DNA of 64,000 bases from Ruminococcus flavefaciens MA2007 (GTDB lineage Bacteria; Bacillota; Clostridia; Oscillospirales; Ruminococcaceae): assembly GCF_000621845.1 (NCBI RefSeq), contig NZ_KK211356.1, forward strand, positions 2,713-66,712. The letters are read 5' to 3'. Positions 24,107-33,816 of the stretch are shown piece after piece; position 1 is the stretch's first letter, and each line of letters begins with the position of its first letter. The notes beneath the pieces are model-generated. The model was not told where the DNA came from, made no database searches, and saw nothing but the letters and a program-made list of their open reading frames with translations. Position numbers and translations under genes: made by a program.

Positions 24107-26200
24107 TCAGTTTTCCTTTTTGCGTGACATAAGCATGAATGCTCCGCCTGCCATTACGAGTACAGCTGCGCAGGCTGCTGCTGCGGACTTGTTGCCTGTC
24201 TGCGGAAGTGTGGAAACGTTTGTTGTAGTTGTTGTGCTGCCTGATGTTGTAGAAGCAGCAGAAGATGATGTGCTTGTTGAAGATGCTGCGGTAGTTGTTG
24301 TAGCAGATGTAGTGGTAGTTGCAGAAGTAGTGGTGGTCGTTGTTGTGGTTGTAGTAGTTGATGTTGACTGGCTGCTGTCAGTCTTTTTGCCGTAGAATTC
24401 ATCGAAGAGTGCGCTGAGTTTGCTGTAGTTGTATACGTCGGAGTAATCCTTTGTGCCGTCTGCATTCTTCTTTACTATATCATAATCAGGAACGATACCG
24501 TCGTCGATAGTATTGCCGTCCTTGTCAACGAACTTCAGACCTGTTGAAAGGGCGTATAACAGACCGTCAGGTGTGAAGTAGCGGTTTGTTGCACAGGTGC
24601 CGCCGCCGCTTCTCTCGCCTATGAGCATTATGCCTGCGTCCTTTGCAAGTGAGGGCATGAGATTAGCGCATGAGAATGAGTAGTTAGATGTGATGATACC
24701 GAATCTGAGGTCTGTCTTGAAAGCCTTGTCCTTGTCGTCGTATGCCTTGTCGAGGTTCTTGTCAATGACAAACTTCGCATTTTCAGTCTTGCCGTTCATA
24801 ACGACAGTTACATTGTCGAGGTCGTTTATAAGTCCCATCATATACTGTACTATGCTGAGGCTTCCGCCGCCGTTTGTGCTGAGGTCGATAACGAAGTTCT
24901 TTACAGCCGGATCAGCGTCTGCCTTTTTTATGCTGTTATAGAATTCACTTACAACGTCCTGCGGCAGCTCGCCGTTATTGAAGTAGTAGTTGTACCAGCC
25001 TGCTGCGTTGTCCTCGAAAAAGTTGAAAGCGAAGAAGGCAGTATCGCCCTTTACGGAATACTCCGAGCCGTTGCCCTTCTCATAAGTATCGGCAGTCTTG
25101 TACATTTCTTCTCTTGTCTTTAATGCGGTATATCCGCTGTTGTTGGAATTATTCAGCACGGCATAATGGTCAAAAGCGTCCTCGGGCATTGCTATAGTCT
25201 GGAATTTAGCTGAAACGGCAGAAGCGAGGTCTTTGCTGTTCTGAAGCATAAAATCAGTAAATACAGTATGTCCGCCGTCCCAGAGATAGTCGTTGAGCAT
25301 TTCATAGCCTGCACAGTAATCATAAAGGTCTTCTGAAAGGAGGAGCTCCTTTATCTTCTTTGTGCCGTCGCTTGCTGTTGAGAGCATTTTATCAAAGCCG
25401 TTCTCTTCAAGGAGCTCATTGTACTTGAATCTTCCCGGGAAACCGTAGTTTCTGTCGAAACAGAAGCAGAGCTCGTTGTAGTTGTACTCTATCATATCCT
25501 TTGGACGTCCGTTTTTGTATTTCTCAATAAATGCAGCGGTGTGTTCGGGAGTACCTGCAAGAGCTGTTCTTGAATAAGTGGAGAGGATTTGAGGGAAGAA
25601 ATACAGGTCATCGTCGATTACTGCACCCTGATTAAGAGAATACTCATAAAAATCACATAAGGTCGTAGCAGGCCACCATATATCCTTTTCGTCTCCGCGG
25701 ATATCTATGTCATATACGGAGAAGTCCTGAGTATAGCTTACCTTTTCATCTTCATCTTCTTCCGCCGATGAATCTCCCTTTACATATGTGAAGATGTTTT
25801 CACCGTTGCTTTCTAATATATACTGAGGATATAAAAAGCCTGCGGCGTCATCAGTTGAAACTGTATCCTTGTTTGTGTCGATGATACCTGTAGCGCCGAT
25901 GGGCATTTTTACTTCATAGGTGCCGTCATTTTTGTTTGTGATAGCGAGCTCCTGATCCGGATACTGACACAGCCAGCAGCTGTAGTAGTCTGAGAGCTTG
26001 ATGTAGGGTACATTCGGCATATCGTTGTAGTAGCGGCACTCGATCTCTTTCAGTTTTTCATCTGAATAGAGGTGCGCTGTCATCTTTCCTGTGGTGTACT
26101 CGGCAGTATCTGCTGCAAAGGCTGTCATTGCAGTGAATGCGCCGGAGCTTATAAGTACGGAAAGAGCGGATAGTCCTGCGATAGTTTTTTTGCTGTTCAT
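24107..26200 (-). CDS. LPXTG-anchored S41-peptidase-like surface protein
   Basis: Start 26200 (MNSKKTIAGL) has the better spacing from AAGGAGA; 697 residues. Signal peptide (1-~30); a large central region ending in an S41-like (C-terminal-processing-peptidase/tail-specific) fold (~400-610) with VIDLSTNGGG, a likely nucleophile Ser in SNYSFSCANLM, and GERSGGGTCATNRYF. Then a Ser/Thr-rich wall-spanning tract (~620-660) and a sorting signal LPQTG, hydrophobic helix and RKKEN tail. It should be linked to peptidoglycan by a sortase. Substrate unknown. Its surface anchoring fits the sortase genes at 41973 and 43639, though a housekeeping sortase elsewhere could serve. Confidence 0.88.
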   Translation of the reverse strand: MNSKKTIAGLSALSVLISSGAFTAMTAFAADTAEYTTGKMTAHLYSDEKLKEIECRYYNDMPNVPYIKLSDYYSCWLCQYPDQELAITNKNDGTYEVKMPIGATGIIDTNKDTVSTDDAAGFLYPQYILESNGENIFTYVKGDSSAEEDEDEKVSYTQDFSVYDIDIRGDEKDIWWPATTLCDFYEYSLNQGAVIDDDLYFFPQILSTYSRTALAGTPEHTAAFIEKYKNGRPKDMIEYNYNELCFCFDRNYGFPGRFKYNELLEENGFDKMLSTASDGTKKIKELLLSEDLYDYCAGYEMLNDYLWDGGHTVFTDFMLQNSKDLASAVSAKFQTIAMPEDAFDHYAVLNNSNNSGYTALKTREEMYKTADTYEKGNGSEYSVKGDTAFFAFNFFEDNAAGWYNYYFNNGELPQDVVSEFYNSIKKADADPAVKNFVIDLSTNGGGSLSIVQYMMGLINDLDNVTVVMNGKTENAKFVIDKNLDKAYDDKDKAFKTDLRFGIITSNYSFSCANLMPSLAKDAGIMLIGERSGGGTCATNRYFTPDGLLYALSTGLKFVDKDGNTIDDGIVPDYDIVKKNADGTKDYSDVYNYSKLSALFDEFYGKKTDSSQSTSTTTTTTTTTTTSATTTTSATTTTAASSTSTSSSAASTTSGSTTTTTNVSTLPQTGNKSAAAACAAVLVMAGGAFMLMSRKKEN

Positions 26201-26231
26201 GATCATTCTCCTTGATAATAATTTAACAGTC

Positions 26232-26293
26232 CAGAACTTAAAAACAAAGCAATTTCATCTTTAGGGAAATTGCTGTATAGTTTATAAGTTCTG
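26232..26293 (-). other. Leader hairpin of the S41-like gene
   Basis: Two nested arms: CAGAACTTA/TAAGTTCTG (outer) and AGCAATTTC/GAAATTGCT (inner). It lies in the 5' untranslated region between the promoter at 26307-26336 and the start codon at 26200. It could stabilise the mRNA; no known riboswitch is recognised. Confidence 0.5.
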
Positions 26294-26306
26294 AAAGTTA
26301 TGTTTT

Positions 26307-26336
26307 ATTATAACACATTTTATCATATATAGTCAA
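26307..26336 (-). promoter_or_regulatory. Probable promoter of the S41-like gene
   Basis: Minus strand TTGACT, 18 bases, TATAAT. Confidence 0.6.
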
Positions 26337-26542
26337 TAGCTTAACATATTTTCGGCAAAAAGCTGTATCCGATATTATTTGCCGTACTTCATGCTGTTGA
26401 GAATCCACTTTTTTATCACAAAAAAACTGTTGATTCATCATATTATTTTAAGACTCCTTTAAGTTATATAGTATATAATGAACATAGTCAAGAAAATGGT
26501 TGACTTGAATGGGCGATATTAAAAAAAAGGAGAATGATATTT

Positions 26543-29500
26543 ATGAGAAACAACGGTTTAAGAAAACTATTTGCAGGTCTTTCGGCAGCCTGTATAGCTG
26601 CGGCGGCAATGCCTGTTGTGAGCTTTGCGGCAGAGACAGAGGTCTCTTCAGTCGTAGGCGACGCAAACTGCGACGGCAGCGTTGATATGTCAGACGTTGT
26701 CCTTATCATGCAGGCAATGGCAAATCCAAACAAGTTCGGTCTGGGCGGAACCGACGAACACGCTATCACTGAGCAGGGCTGGAAAAATGCGGACTGCAAC
26801 GGCAAGGCTGACGGAGTTTCCACAGACGACGCGCTTGCCATTCAGCTTTATCTCCTCGGCAAGGGCGAGATAAGCAGCGGCAAGACTGATGAGCAGCCTC
26901 CTGCTGTAGAAGCCACAAAGATACACCTCAAGAATACCACTATCACAGTTGAGGGCGAGAATGCCACAGTTGATGGTACTACCGTTACTATAACACATTC
27001 GGGTGAGTTCTACATCGACGGTACTCTTGACGACGGTCAGATAAATGTAAATATTGCTGACGAGACTGCCGACGCAGAGACCGTAAAGATATTCCTCAAT
27101 GGCGCAAATATCACAGGCAAGAGCGCTCCTGCTATTCTCGTGACAAACGCTGAGAATACCTCGATAAATATCGTTGACGGTACTGAGAATACTATCACCG
27201 ACGGCGAGACTGCTTACGCAGGCGACTTCGCAAAGGCAGCTCTTATCGAAGCCAAGGATGATATTACCTTCAAGGGCGGCGAAAAGGACGACGGAGTCCT
27301 CAATATTACCGCTAATGTTCAGGACGCCATATCCTGCAATAATGACATCAAGGTAAACGGCGGCATTATCAATATTACCACAAATAATTCCGAGACCAAG
27401 ACCGACGGTATCAAGGCTAAAAAGTCTGTTACCATCAAGGACGGTACTCTCGATATAGACGCTGCAGGCGACGGTATCAAGTCCACCAAGGACGCTGTTA
27501 CTGTTTCGGGCGGTATTACAAGAATCAAGGCAGGCAATGACGCTGTACAGGCTGAAACAACTATCGACATCAGCGACGGAAAGCTCGTTGCAGGCGGAGA
27601 CAGAGGCCTCACAGCTGTTACAGGCATCAACATCACAGGCGGTACAGTTATCGCTACAGCTACCGATAATCAGGCAGACGAGAAGCTCATGGGCGGAACT
27701 ACCCAGACAACAGCTCTTCTCAACTGCATTGCCGATCCAACCAATGAAAAAGACGGCACATGGAAAAAGGATAATTCCATAGTTACAGGAAGTCTCGATG
27801 TTAAGTACACCAAGAAGTTCAAGTATGTTCTTATCAGCGACAAGTCCATAAACGGAGCAAAGTCCTGCGGCTTCAAGAACCTTTCAACAGGTGCGGCGGT
27901 AACACATACAGACGGCAAGCAGACGCAGTTCCAGCTCAGTCTTGTAACTGTATTCAATAACGTTGATCCTTCGGGCGCAGGCAGCGGAACGATCGTTGAG
28001 CCTGATCCGACAGCTGACGGACTTACTATAACCCTTTCAGACTCAGGCATGACCACAAATGCGTCCTCAGAAGCAAAAATCGAAAACAACGTATGCACTA
28101 TTACTCAGCCGGGTGTATTCACTGTAACAGGCGAGATGACAGGCGGACAGATAGTTGTTGATGTGGACAAGACTAAATATCCCGAGGGCGTTGTAGAGCT
28201 TGACCTCAGCGGCATGAGCCTTACAAACACCAAGGATTCACCTATATATGTAGCCTCTATCGCAGACGAGGTAGTTATCGTCGCTAAAAACGGCACAGAA
28301 AATACTATTTCAGACGGAACAGAATACACCAACGCAGACAACGATACGGGAGCTATCTACTCCAAGGACGATATCAAGTTCAAGGGCAAGGGCAAGCTCA
28401 CTGTAAACGGCAACGCCGCTGACGCTATCGTCGGCAAGGACGATATCAAGATATACAACGGCACACTGGTGGTTAATGCTGCTGACGACGGAATCCGCGG
28501 CAAGGACAGCGTTACTATTGGCAATACATCATCTGACGGTACAGAGGTCGATTACTCAGCGCTCTCTGTAACCGTAAAGACCAAGGCTGGCGACGGTATC
28601 AAGGCAACAGCTACAGATGTTTCTTCGACAGCAAAGCAGCTGGGTATCGTTACTGTCAACGGCGGTACTGTAAATATCGACTCCTACGCAGACGGCATCT
28701 CTGCTGAGCAGTTCTTCGTTATGAACGGCGGCGACCTGACTGTCAAGACCTATCAGGGCAGCTCCTACACAGGCAGCGGCGCAAACACAGGCGGTCAGCA
28801 GGGCGGCTTCGGCGGCAGACCGGGCGGCGGCGGAATGGGTATGGATGGCAATGCCAACAAGACCGATATCTCCGCAAAGGGCATAAAGGCTGTAGGTCTT
28901 TATGACGAGGCAGGCACTACATGGCAGAGCGCAGGCGATATTGATATCAACGGCGGTAAGATAACCATTGATTCCTCCGATGACTGCATACACTGCGGCG
29001 GCGATATGACTCTCACAGGCGGCGAGCTGAAGCTTGCTTCTGCTGATGACGGAGCTCATTCAGACCATACTCTCACAATCGGCACAAAGGCCAGCGGAAA
29101 GTATGACGACATAGTTATATACGTTGAGAAGTGCTACGAGGGTATCGAAGCTCAGAAAATCTACCAGAACAGCGGTTCTGTTGTTGTGAACTCCACTGAC
29201 GACGGCTTCAATGCGGCAGGCGGCAGCGACGGTTCAGGCATGGGCAATCCCGGTATGCCTTGGGGACAGGGCGGCGGTGGCTTCGGAGGAGGCGGCTTCG
29301 GCGGCAGCTCAGGAGACTACCTCATGCAGTTCAACGGCGGCTTTGCAATAGTCAATGCTGCCAACGGCGACCATGACGGCTATGATTCCAACGGTAATAT
29401 CGAGATAAACGGCGGATATATCGTATCAAACGGCAACGAGCCATTTGACTGCGGAGACCGCGGCAGCTCTATCATCGTAAACGGCGGAACATGGGTATCA

Positions 29501-29797
29501 AACTGCCCGTCAGGCGGCATGAGCATGGGCGGCAGCGAGATGACAGCTTCTGTAACAGCTTCTTCTAATGTCAGCGCCAATACAAGGCTTTCACTTGTTG
29601 GCAAGGACGGCAAGGTCATAGTTTCATTCATAGTTGACAAGGCTGTAAGCCAGCTCAAGGCAGGCGGCACAAATACTTCGGGAGCTTCGTTCTATACAGG
29701 CGGAACTCTCAGCGGTTCTGCATACTTCCAGCAGCTTGACCAGACACAGCTTGCTGCATACGGCGGTACATTAACAGGCGGCACAGCAGTAAAGTAA
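26543..29797 (+). CDS. Dockerin plus two Cthe_2159-type beta-helix domains
   Basis: Start 26543 (MRNNGLRKL) with AAGGAGA nine bases upstream; 1084 residues. Signal peptide (1-~29); dockerin at the N-terminus (~33-110, GDANCDGSVDMSDVV, ADGVSTDDAL); then Asp/Asn/Gly/Thr/Ile-rich repeats of the Cthe_2159 carbohydrate-binding family (Pfam PF14262 by recognition) in two blocks, ~125-370 and ~490-1000, each with 'GDGIKS/DDGI' and 'INGG' rungs. Gly-rich loops (GGQQGGFGGRPGGGG, GGGGFGGGGFGG) interrupt the second block. Cthe_2159 binds pectic acid/cellulose without known catalysis, so this is likely a polysaccharide-binding cellulosome subunit. The N-terminal half is homologous to the protein at 49913. 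Confidence 0.88.
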   Translation: MRNNGLRKLFAGLSAACIAAAAMPVVSFAAETEVSSVVGDANCDGSVDMSDVVLIMQAMANPNKFGLGGTDEHAITEQGWKNADCNGKADGVSTDDALAIQLYLLGKGEISSGKTDEQPPAVEATKIHLKNTTITVEGENATVDGTTVTITHSGEFYIDGTLDDGQINVNIADETADAETVKIFLNGANITGKSAPAILVTNAENTSINIVDGTENTITDGETAYAGDFAKAALIEAKDDITFKGGEKDDGVLNITANVQDAISCNNDIKVNGGIINITTNNSETKTDGIKAKKSVTIKDGTLDIDAAGDGIKSTKDAVTVSGGITRIKAGNDAVQAETTIDISDGKLVAGGDRGLTAVTGINITGGTVIATATDNQADEKLMGGTTQTTALLNCIADPTNEKDGTWKKDNSIVTGSLDVKYTKKFKYVLISDKSINGAKSCGFKNLSTGAAVTHTDGKQTQFQLSLVTVFNNVDPSGAGSGTIVEPDPTADGLTITLSDSGMTTNASSEAKIENNVCTITQPGVFTVTGEMTGGQIVVDVDKTKYPEGVVELDLSGMSLTNTKDSPIYVASIADEVVIVAKNGTENTISDGTEYTNADNDTGAIYSKDDIKFKGKGKLTVNGNAADAIVGKDDIKIYNGTLVVNAADDGIRGKDSVTIGNTSSDGTEVDYSALSVTVKTKAGDGIKATATDVSSTAKQLGIVTVNGGTVNIDSYADGISAEQFFVMNGGDLTVKTYQGSSYTGSGANTGGQQGGFGGRPGGGGMGMDGNANKTDISAKGIKAVGLYDEAGTTWQSAGDIDINGGKITIDSSDDCIHCGGDMTLTGGELKLASADDGAHSDHTLTIGTKASGKYDDIVIYVEKCYEGIEAQKIYQNSGSVVVNSTDDGFNAAGGSDGSGMGNPGMPWGQGGGGFGGGGFGGSSGDYLMQFNGGFAIVNAANGDHDGYDSNGNIEINGGYIVSNGNEPFDCGDRGSSIIVNGGTWVSNCPSGGMSMGGSEMTASVTASSNVSANTRLSLVGKDGKVIVSFIVDKAVSQLKAGGTNTSGASFYTGGTLSGSAYFQQLDQTQLAAYGGTLTGGTAVK

Positions 29798-29798
29798 A

Positions 29799-30150
29799 GC
29801 CACGGCTTAACTGTGATATCCATATAGAAATTTTATGTTTATTATTGAGATAACCCCTTTTGAAAAAGGGGTTATCTCAAACTCTCTCCCTAAAACTTTC
29901 AGTTTTATTTTTTCTCATATAGGGCTCGCTCTGTATTATTACAGGGCTTTTTTTATTTTAGGCGAGCCCTATATGAGAAAAAATCAGCTAAAAAAGTCTT
30001 TGGAAAGGGGTATGGGGGTGACTCCCCGCAGTGCGGGGAGATGTCCGCAGGACAGAGGGGCGCGCCTCCGTCAGAGGAACCTTTCTTCAGAAAGGTTTCC
30101 CCCATAAATAACTATAAGCTTCTATATAAGTATCACGGTTATACCGTGGC
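29799..30150. repeat. Palindromic ~350-bp element, copy A
   Basis: Inverted ends GCCACGG...GTGATA and TATCACGGTTATACCGTGGC, internal inverted repeat TTTTTTCTCATATAGGGC/GCCCTATATGAGAAAAAA, and a central unrelated hairpin (CTCTGTATTATTACAGGG). Arms carry nested hairpins CCCCTTTTGAAAAAGGGG, CTCCCCGCAGTGCGGGGAG and AACCTTTCTTCAGAAAGGTT. Copies B (32236) and C (52811) share these blocks. It lies between convergent genes, two bases after one stop codon. No transposase is encoded. Confidence 0.85.
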
Positions 30151-30161
30151 TTTTGCTTGTG

Positions 30162-30536
30162 TTATTGGTCCGCAGGGATTATGGGAAGGTCTATGGAGCC
30201 GTCGGGATTGACCTTTACGCTGTCGTTTGCAGCGGTTGTGTTTTCTTCGGCAGACGCTGCTGTTTCCGCAGTATATGCCTCTGTTATCTCTTCTTTTGCT
30301 GCCTGTGTTGTCTCTGCTTCCGTTTTTTCGGGCTGCTTTTCATCGCTTTTGCTTGTTGTCTCAGTTTCGGACGTAACAGCTTCTGTTGTATTTGCAGTTC
30401 TTTCTGTTGCCGCAGCTGCGGCAGTAGTCACTGACGTATCAGTAGAGCTGTTGCTGCTGTCGGTATCGCTGTTTTCTACATTGCAGCCTGTCAGCAGCAG
30501 AGAGGCTGCAAGAAAAATATGTATCAGTTTTTTCAT
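30162..30536 (-). CDS. Small Thr/Ser/Glu/Ala-rich lipoprotein
   Basis: Start 30536 (MKKLIHIFL) with GAGGAGAATC upstream; 124 residues. Lipoprotein signal with lipobox LLTGC (Cys ~18). The mature part is almost entirely low complexity (Thr, Ser, Glu, Ala) and ends with a short conserved-looking tail PDGSIDLPIIPADQ. No function is recognised; it may be a truncated or stalk-like surface lipoprotein. Confidence 0.65.
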   Translation of the reverse strand: MKKLIHIFLAASLLLTGCNVENSDTDSSNSSTDTSVTTAAAAATERTANTTEAVTSETETTSKSDEKQPEKTEAETTQAAKEEITEAYTAETAASAEENTTAANDSVKVNPDGSIDLPIIPADQ

Positions 30537-30553
30537 GATTCTCCTCTTATCGC

Positions 30554-30590
30554 AACAGGCAGCCATATTAATGAGCTGCCTGTTTTTATA
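30554..30590. terminator. Hairpin between two minus-strand genes
   Basis: AACAGGCAGC/GCTGCCTGTT stem. The T run is on the plus-strand side (GTTTTTAT), so on the minus strand it is a stem without a proper T run; it may act as partial terminator or processing site after the gene ending at 30601. Confidence 0.4.
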
Positions 30591-30600
30591 GTATTCTTAT

Positions 30601-31926
30601 TTATTCGGCATAATCAGATGCGGCGATGAAATACTCGTAAAGGGCATTAGCCATTACGATATCCTTTTTAGCAGCGTCCTTCTTGCCCATAACACGGAAA
30701 GCCCATGACATAGGGCTGAATAAGTAATCAGTACCCTGATAGTTCAAATTGAATGTAGTACCGAGCTGTGTAGGTGTTATGCCCGGAACTTCAAAACAGA
30801 CCTTTCCGTTTGCGCCTTTAAATGCATAGGTTTCAGCAAATGGTGAAATTACAAGCTTATTGTTCTCATCGAATGTCCACATATCATATGCAGCAACATC
30901 GTGGCCTGACTCCTCATACTTGGCTGTGTACAGACGAACAGCCAGCTTTGAGTTAAGAACAAGTGACATTAAAGCTTCGCTTGAATCGAACATTGGCTGA
31001 TACTTATTGAAAGAATACTCGCCGAATACTGTTTTTGCGTCGAGGATATCCTTTGAGTGGTCCTTTACCTCGGGCAGAGTTCCGTTGCTGAAATATGCTT
31101 CGGAGACCTTTCCGTACTGCTTTGTTGCGTTTACAAGGGCTTTGAGCTTGGTATTGTCTGAAGTGCCAACAGCGTCAAGATAATCATTTACTGAAAAAGC
31201 AAGAGTATCAACAGGTGTTTTGCTGCCGCCGTAATAAAGCTCGGCAGTTATCTTGCTGTTCATTTTGTTTGCGGCAACATTGGCTGTTACGCAGTAAACT
31301 TCCTTGCCGCCTATTGTTTTGAGCTCAAGTTCGTGAAGAGTATTGCCTGCCTCGTCGCAGTCGCCTGATAACTTCACCTTAAAGCTGTCAGCGTTTTCTT
31401 CGTTTACCTCACCGACGATGAAGTTCAAGCCGATGCCGTCGTTGAGAGTAATATTCTTGCTGCTGAACTTTGGAACTGAAAGTCCGATAATATAAGGCTC
31501 GGTTTCTGTGCCCTTACCGCCTGTTATATAGAAGCCCTTAGGAGTTACAGACTTATCCTTGCGAGTTACATAAAAACCGTTATGTACTTCCGTAAACATG
31601 GTGTCGCCTGTTTTCCAGATATACTGATTATCTGCGTCGGAGTTTTCAAATGCGGTTATTGTAATATCACTGCTTACCTTTGCTGAGGGATAACCCGAAT
31701 TAGGATCATCATCGACTACGAACCATGTCTCGCCTGTAATAGCAATGGTGTCGCCTTCTTTATAAAGTGTGCCTACTGCTGGAGCTTTTTTCTCTGCTGC
31801 TGCATTGGCAGTGATACCGCTGCCTGCATTGAAAAAGCCGCCTGCATTCACAGGCATTGCTCCTGCAATAAGAGCCATTGACATTAAAAATGCAGTTGTT
31901 TTCTTAAAACCAAGGTGTTTTTTCAT
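30601..31926 (-). CDS. Secreted protein with a conserved Ruminococcus-type surface module, unknown function
   Basis: 441 residues, GGAGGACATAGTA before the ATG. Signal peptide (1-~44, ending ITANAAA). Residues ~50-150 form a beta-rich domain (TLYKEGDTIAITGETWFV). Residues ~160-300 hold a module (LNDGIGLNFIVGEV...SVNDYLDAV...YGKVSEAYF) that I have seen as a recurrent module at the ends of Ruminococcus secreted proteins; it has no assigned function. No dockerin or sorting signal, so retention at the cell is unclear. A palindromic element (copy B) lies ~310 bases upstream. Confidence 0.72.
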   Translation of the reverse strand: MKKHLGFKKTTAFLMSMALIAGAMPVNAGGFFNAGSGITANAAAEKKAPAVGTLYKEGDTIAITGETWFVVDDDPNSGYPSAKVSSDITITAFENSDADNQYIWKTGDTMFTEVHNGFYVTRKDKSVTPKGFYITGGKGTETEPYIIGLSVPKFSSKNITLNDGIGLNFIVGEVNEENADSFKVKLSGDCDEAGNTLHELELKTIGGKEVYCVTANVAANKMNSKITAELYYGGSKTPVDTLAFSVNDYLDAVGTSDNTKLKALVNATKQYGKVSEAYFSNGTLPEVKDHSKDILDAKTVFGEYSFNKYQPMFDSSEALMSLVLNSKLAVRLYTAKYEESGHDVAAYDMWTFDENNKLVISPFAETYAFKGANGKVCFEVPGITPTQLGTTFNLNYQGTDYLFSPMSWAFRVMGKKDAAKKDIVMANALYEYFIAASDYAE

Positions 31927-32235
31927 TACTATGTCCTCCTTATTCTATTACAAATGGCATATTAAGAAGCTGAACTTACTTCTGATAAACACGGCAAAAA
32001 ACATCAATAGTACAAATAATACGGAATTTTTGAATCGAAAAACAGGACAAGAAGACATTATAAAATCATGATGTGTTCTTTACAGAAGCTTTTAGCTTTT
32101 TGGGAAATAAATATACATTTTGTCGATTTCAAGTGCTTATATACTTAAAGTCGTTAGTATTATATCATAGCTGTTTTTGAATGTCAATACTATATTTGCC
32201 ATTTTGTGATTTTTCTTGCCAAATATAAATAAAAA
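31927..32235. other. AT-rich upstream region of the 31926 gene
   Basis: Over 300 bases with no gene. It must contain the promoter of the minus-strand gene, but no -35/-10 pair with good spacing stands out. Short open frames here have no ribosome binding sites. Confidence 0.5.
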
Positions 32236-32589
32236 AGCTCCGACATAACCGTAGTACGTATAAAGAAGTTTTATGCTTATTATTGAGAGAACCCCTTTTG
32301 AAAAAGGGGCTCCTCTGACGGAGGACGTCCCCTCTGTCACTGCGTGACATCTCCCCGCACTGCGGGGAGTCACTCTCAAACTCTCTCCCTAAAACTTTCG
32401 TTTTGTTTTTTCTCAGATAGAGCGCTTTATAAAATAAAAAAGTCCTGCAAAATGCAGGAGCGCCCTATCTGAGAAAAAACCAGATAAAAGTCTTTGGAAA
32501 GGGGTATGGGGGAGAACCTTTCTTCAAAAAGGGTTCCCCCATAATTAACTATAAGCTTCTATATGAGTATTACGGTTATGGTCGGAGCC
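32236..32589. repeat. Palindromic ~350-bp element, copy B
   Basis: Ends AGCTCCGACATAACCG and its inverted partner CGGTTATGGTCGGAGCCT. Internal inverted repeat TTTTTTCTCAGATAG/CTATCTGAGAAAAAA shows a paired base change relative to copy A (CTCATATAG/CTATATGAG). Central hairpin TCCTGCAAAATGCAGGA is unrelated to copy A. The CCCCGCACTGCGGGG sub-hairpin sits on the left arm here but on the right arm in copy A. It begins 15 bases after the histidine kinase stop codon on the minus strand. Confidence 0.85.
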
Positions 32590-32604
32590 TTTGATGCTAT
32601 TCTG

Positions 32605-33816
32605 TTACATCGTCAAAGAAACATAAAAAATATTGTATCCGTTCTCGCTTTCAGCCCATATTTTTCCGTTATGCTCCTTGATTATGCTGTCGGCTATAGA
32701 AAGTCCGAGACCGTAGCTCTGTCCGTCGTTTCTTGCCTGATCTACGCGGTAGAACCGCTTGAAGATATTCTCGCGTTCCTCCTTTGTAAGGGGAGTGCCG
32801 AGACCTGCTACTGACAGGATACATTCCGAGCTGTGACGCTTCAGCTTCACGGTGACTTTATCGGCTGGATCGGAGTATTTCAGCGCATTATCCAGCAGGA
32901 TATTCACCACCTGTCTCAGCTTGTCCCTGTCGCCGCTGACCTTGATATCATTGTCGATATCCGATGAGAGCTCCATGTCATTCTCATAAAACAGCGGTTC
33001 AAAGGGGAGTATGCTGTCGTTTATCAGCTTGCTGAGGTCAACTGTTTCGCACTTTATCTGCGTTCTGTTATTGTCAAGCCTTGCAAGCTCCAGAAGGCTC
33101 TCGACCAGTCCTCTCATACGCTGTGATGTTGAGAGGATATTCTTTGTAAATCCGTCTCTGGCACTTTCCAAGTAGCTCTTATCACTCATCATTTCCGCAT
33201 TTGTCATGATAACAGTCAGCGGAGTTTTCAGCTCGTGGGAAGCGTCCGCAATGAACTGCTTCTGCTCGTTCCATGTCTTTTCAACAGGCTTTGTCACCCA
33301 TTTTGCAAGGAGCAGGCTTATCAGAAAGAACACCGCATACCCTATAAGACCTATTATGACCATATTCCTGATAAGTCCCTTTATCATGGCTTTTTCGCTG
33401 GATATATCCGCAAAAACTATAGATCTCATGCGTCCGCGGTAGTTTTTCATGTACCTCAGACCGTAGTCCGGCAGTATTCCCGTTTCTTTTTTGCTGGCAT
33501 TTACAGTATCCACAAGCTTTTCCAGCATCTCTGTATCTGTAAGGTCGAAATAATCTCCGCCTGAAGCAGTTATCTCGCCGTCATGGGAGATATTTACCGT
33601 AAAAAAGGGGAGACGTATATTATCGGGAGTTTTGTCGGGCTTATGCATTGAAGCGTCGGCAGGCGGACGAAATGCCATAGTTCTCATCATCTGTTCGCTC
33701 TCGCGCTCCATATTCTGCATTGTAAAGTGCAGTACAAGTCCGAAAATCACGATAAACAGGACAGTGACAATGCTCATTATCACTGCAATGAATTTTATCC
33801 TCAGCCGTTTCAGCAT
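32605..33816 (-). CDS. Membrane sensor histidine kinase
   Basis: 403 residues. Two membrane helices (~10-32 and ~152-175) flank an extracellular sensor of ~120 residues. The HisKA box ADASHELKTPLTV carries the phospho-acceptor His (~residue 199); the ATPase domain has the N box (NILLDNALKYSD) and G boxes (YGLGLSIADSI). It phosphorylates the response regulator encoded just upstream in the same operon; the reading frames overlap by one base (TAATG). The VTC/DUF4956/CotH operon is divergent and may be its target. The signal is unknown. Confidence 0.95.
   Translation of the reverse strand: MLKRLRIKFIAVIMSIVTVLFIVIFGLVLHFTMQNMERESEQMMRTMAFRPPADASMHKPDKTPDNIRLPFFTVNISHDGEITASGGDYFDLTDTEMLEKLVDTVNASKKETGILPDYGLRYMKNYRGRMRSIVFADISSEKAMIKGLIRNMVIIGLIGYAVFFLISLLLAKWVTKPVEKTWNEQKQFIADASHELKTPLTVIMTNAEMMSDKSYLESARDGFTKNILSTSQRMRGLVESLLELARLDNNRTQIKCETVDLSKLINDSILPFEPLFYENDMELSSDIDNDIKVSGDRDKLRQVVNILLDNALKYSDPADKVTVKLKRHSSECILSVAGLGTPLTKEERENIFKRFYRVDQARNDGQSYGLGLSIADSIIKEHNGKIWAESENGYNIFYVSLTM

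Noticed and set aside
29835-30107. 90-codon open frame inside palindromic element A
   Set aside because: It crosses several hairpins and has no ribosome site. The similar frame in copy B (32137-32379) is on the opposite strand, as expected from palindromic DNA and not from a gene.
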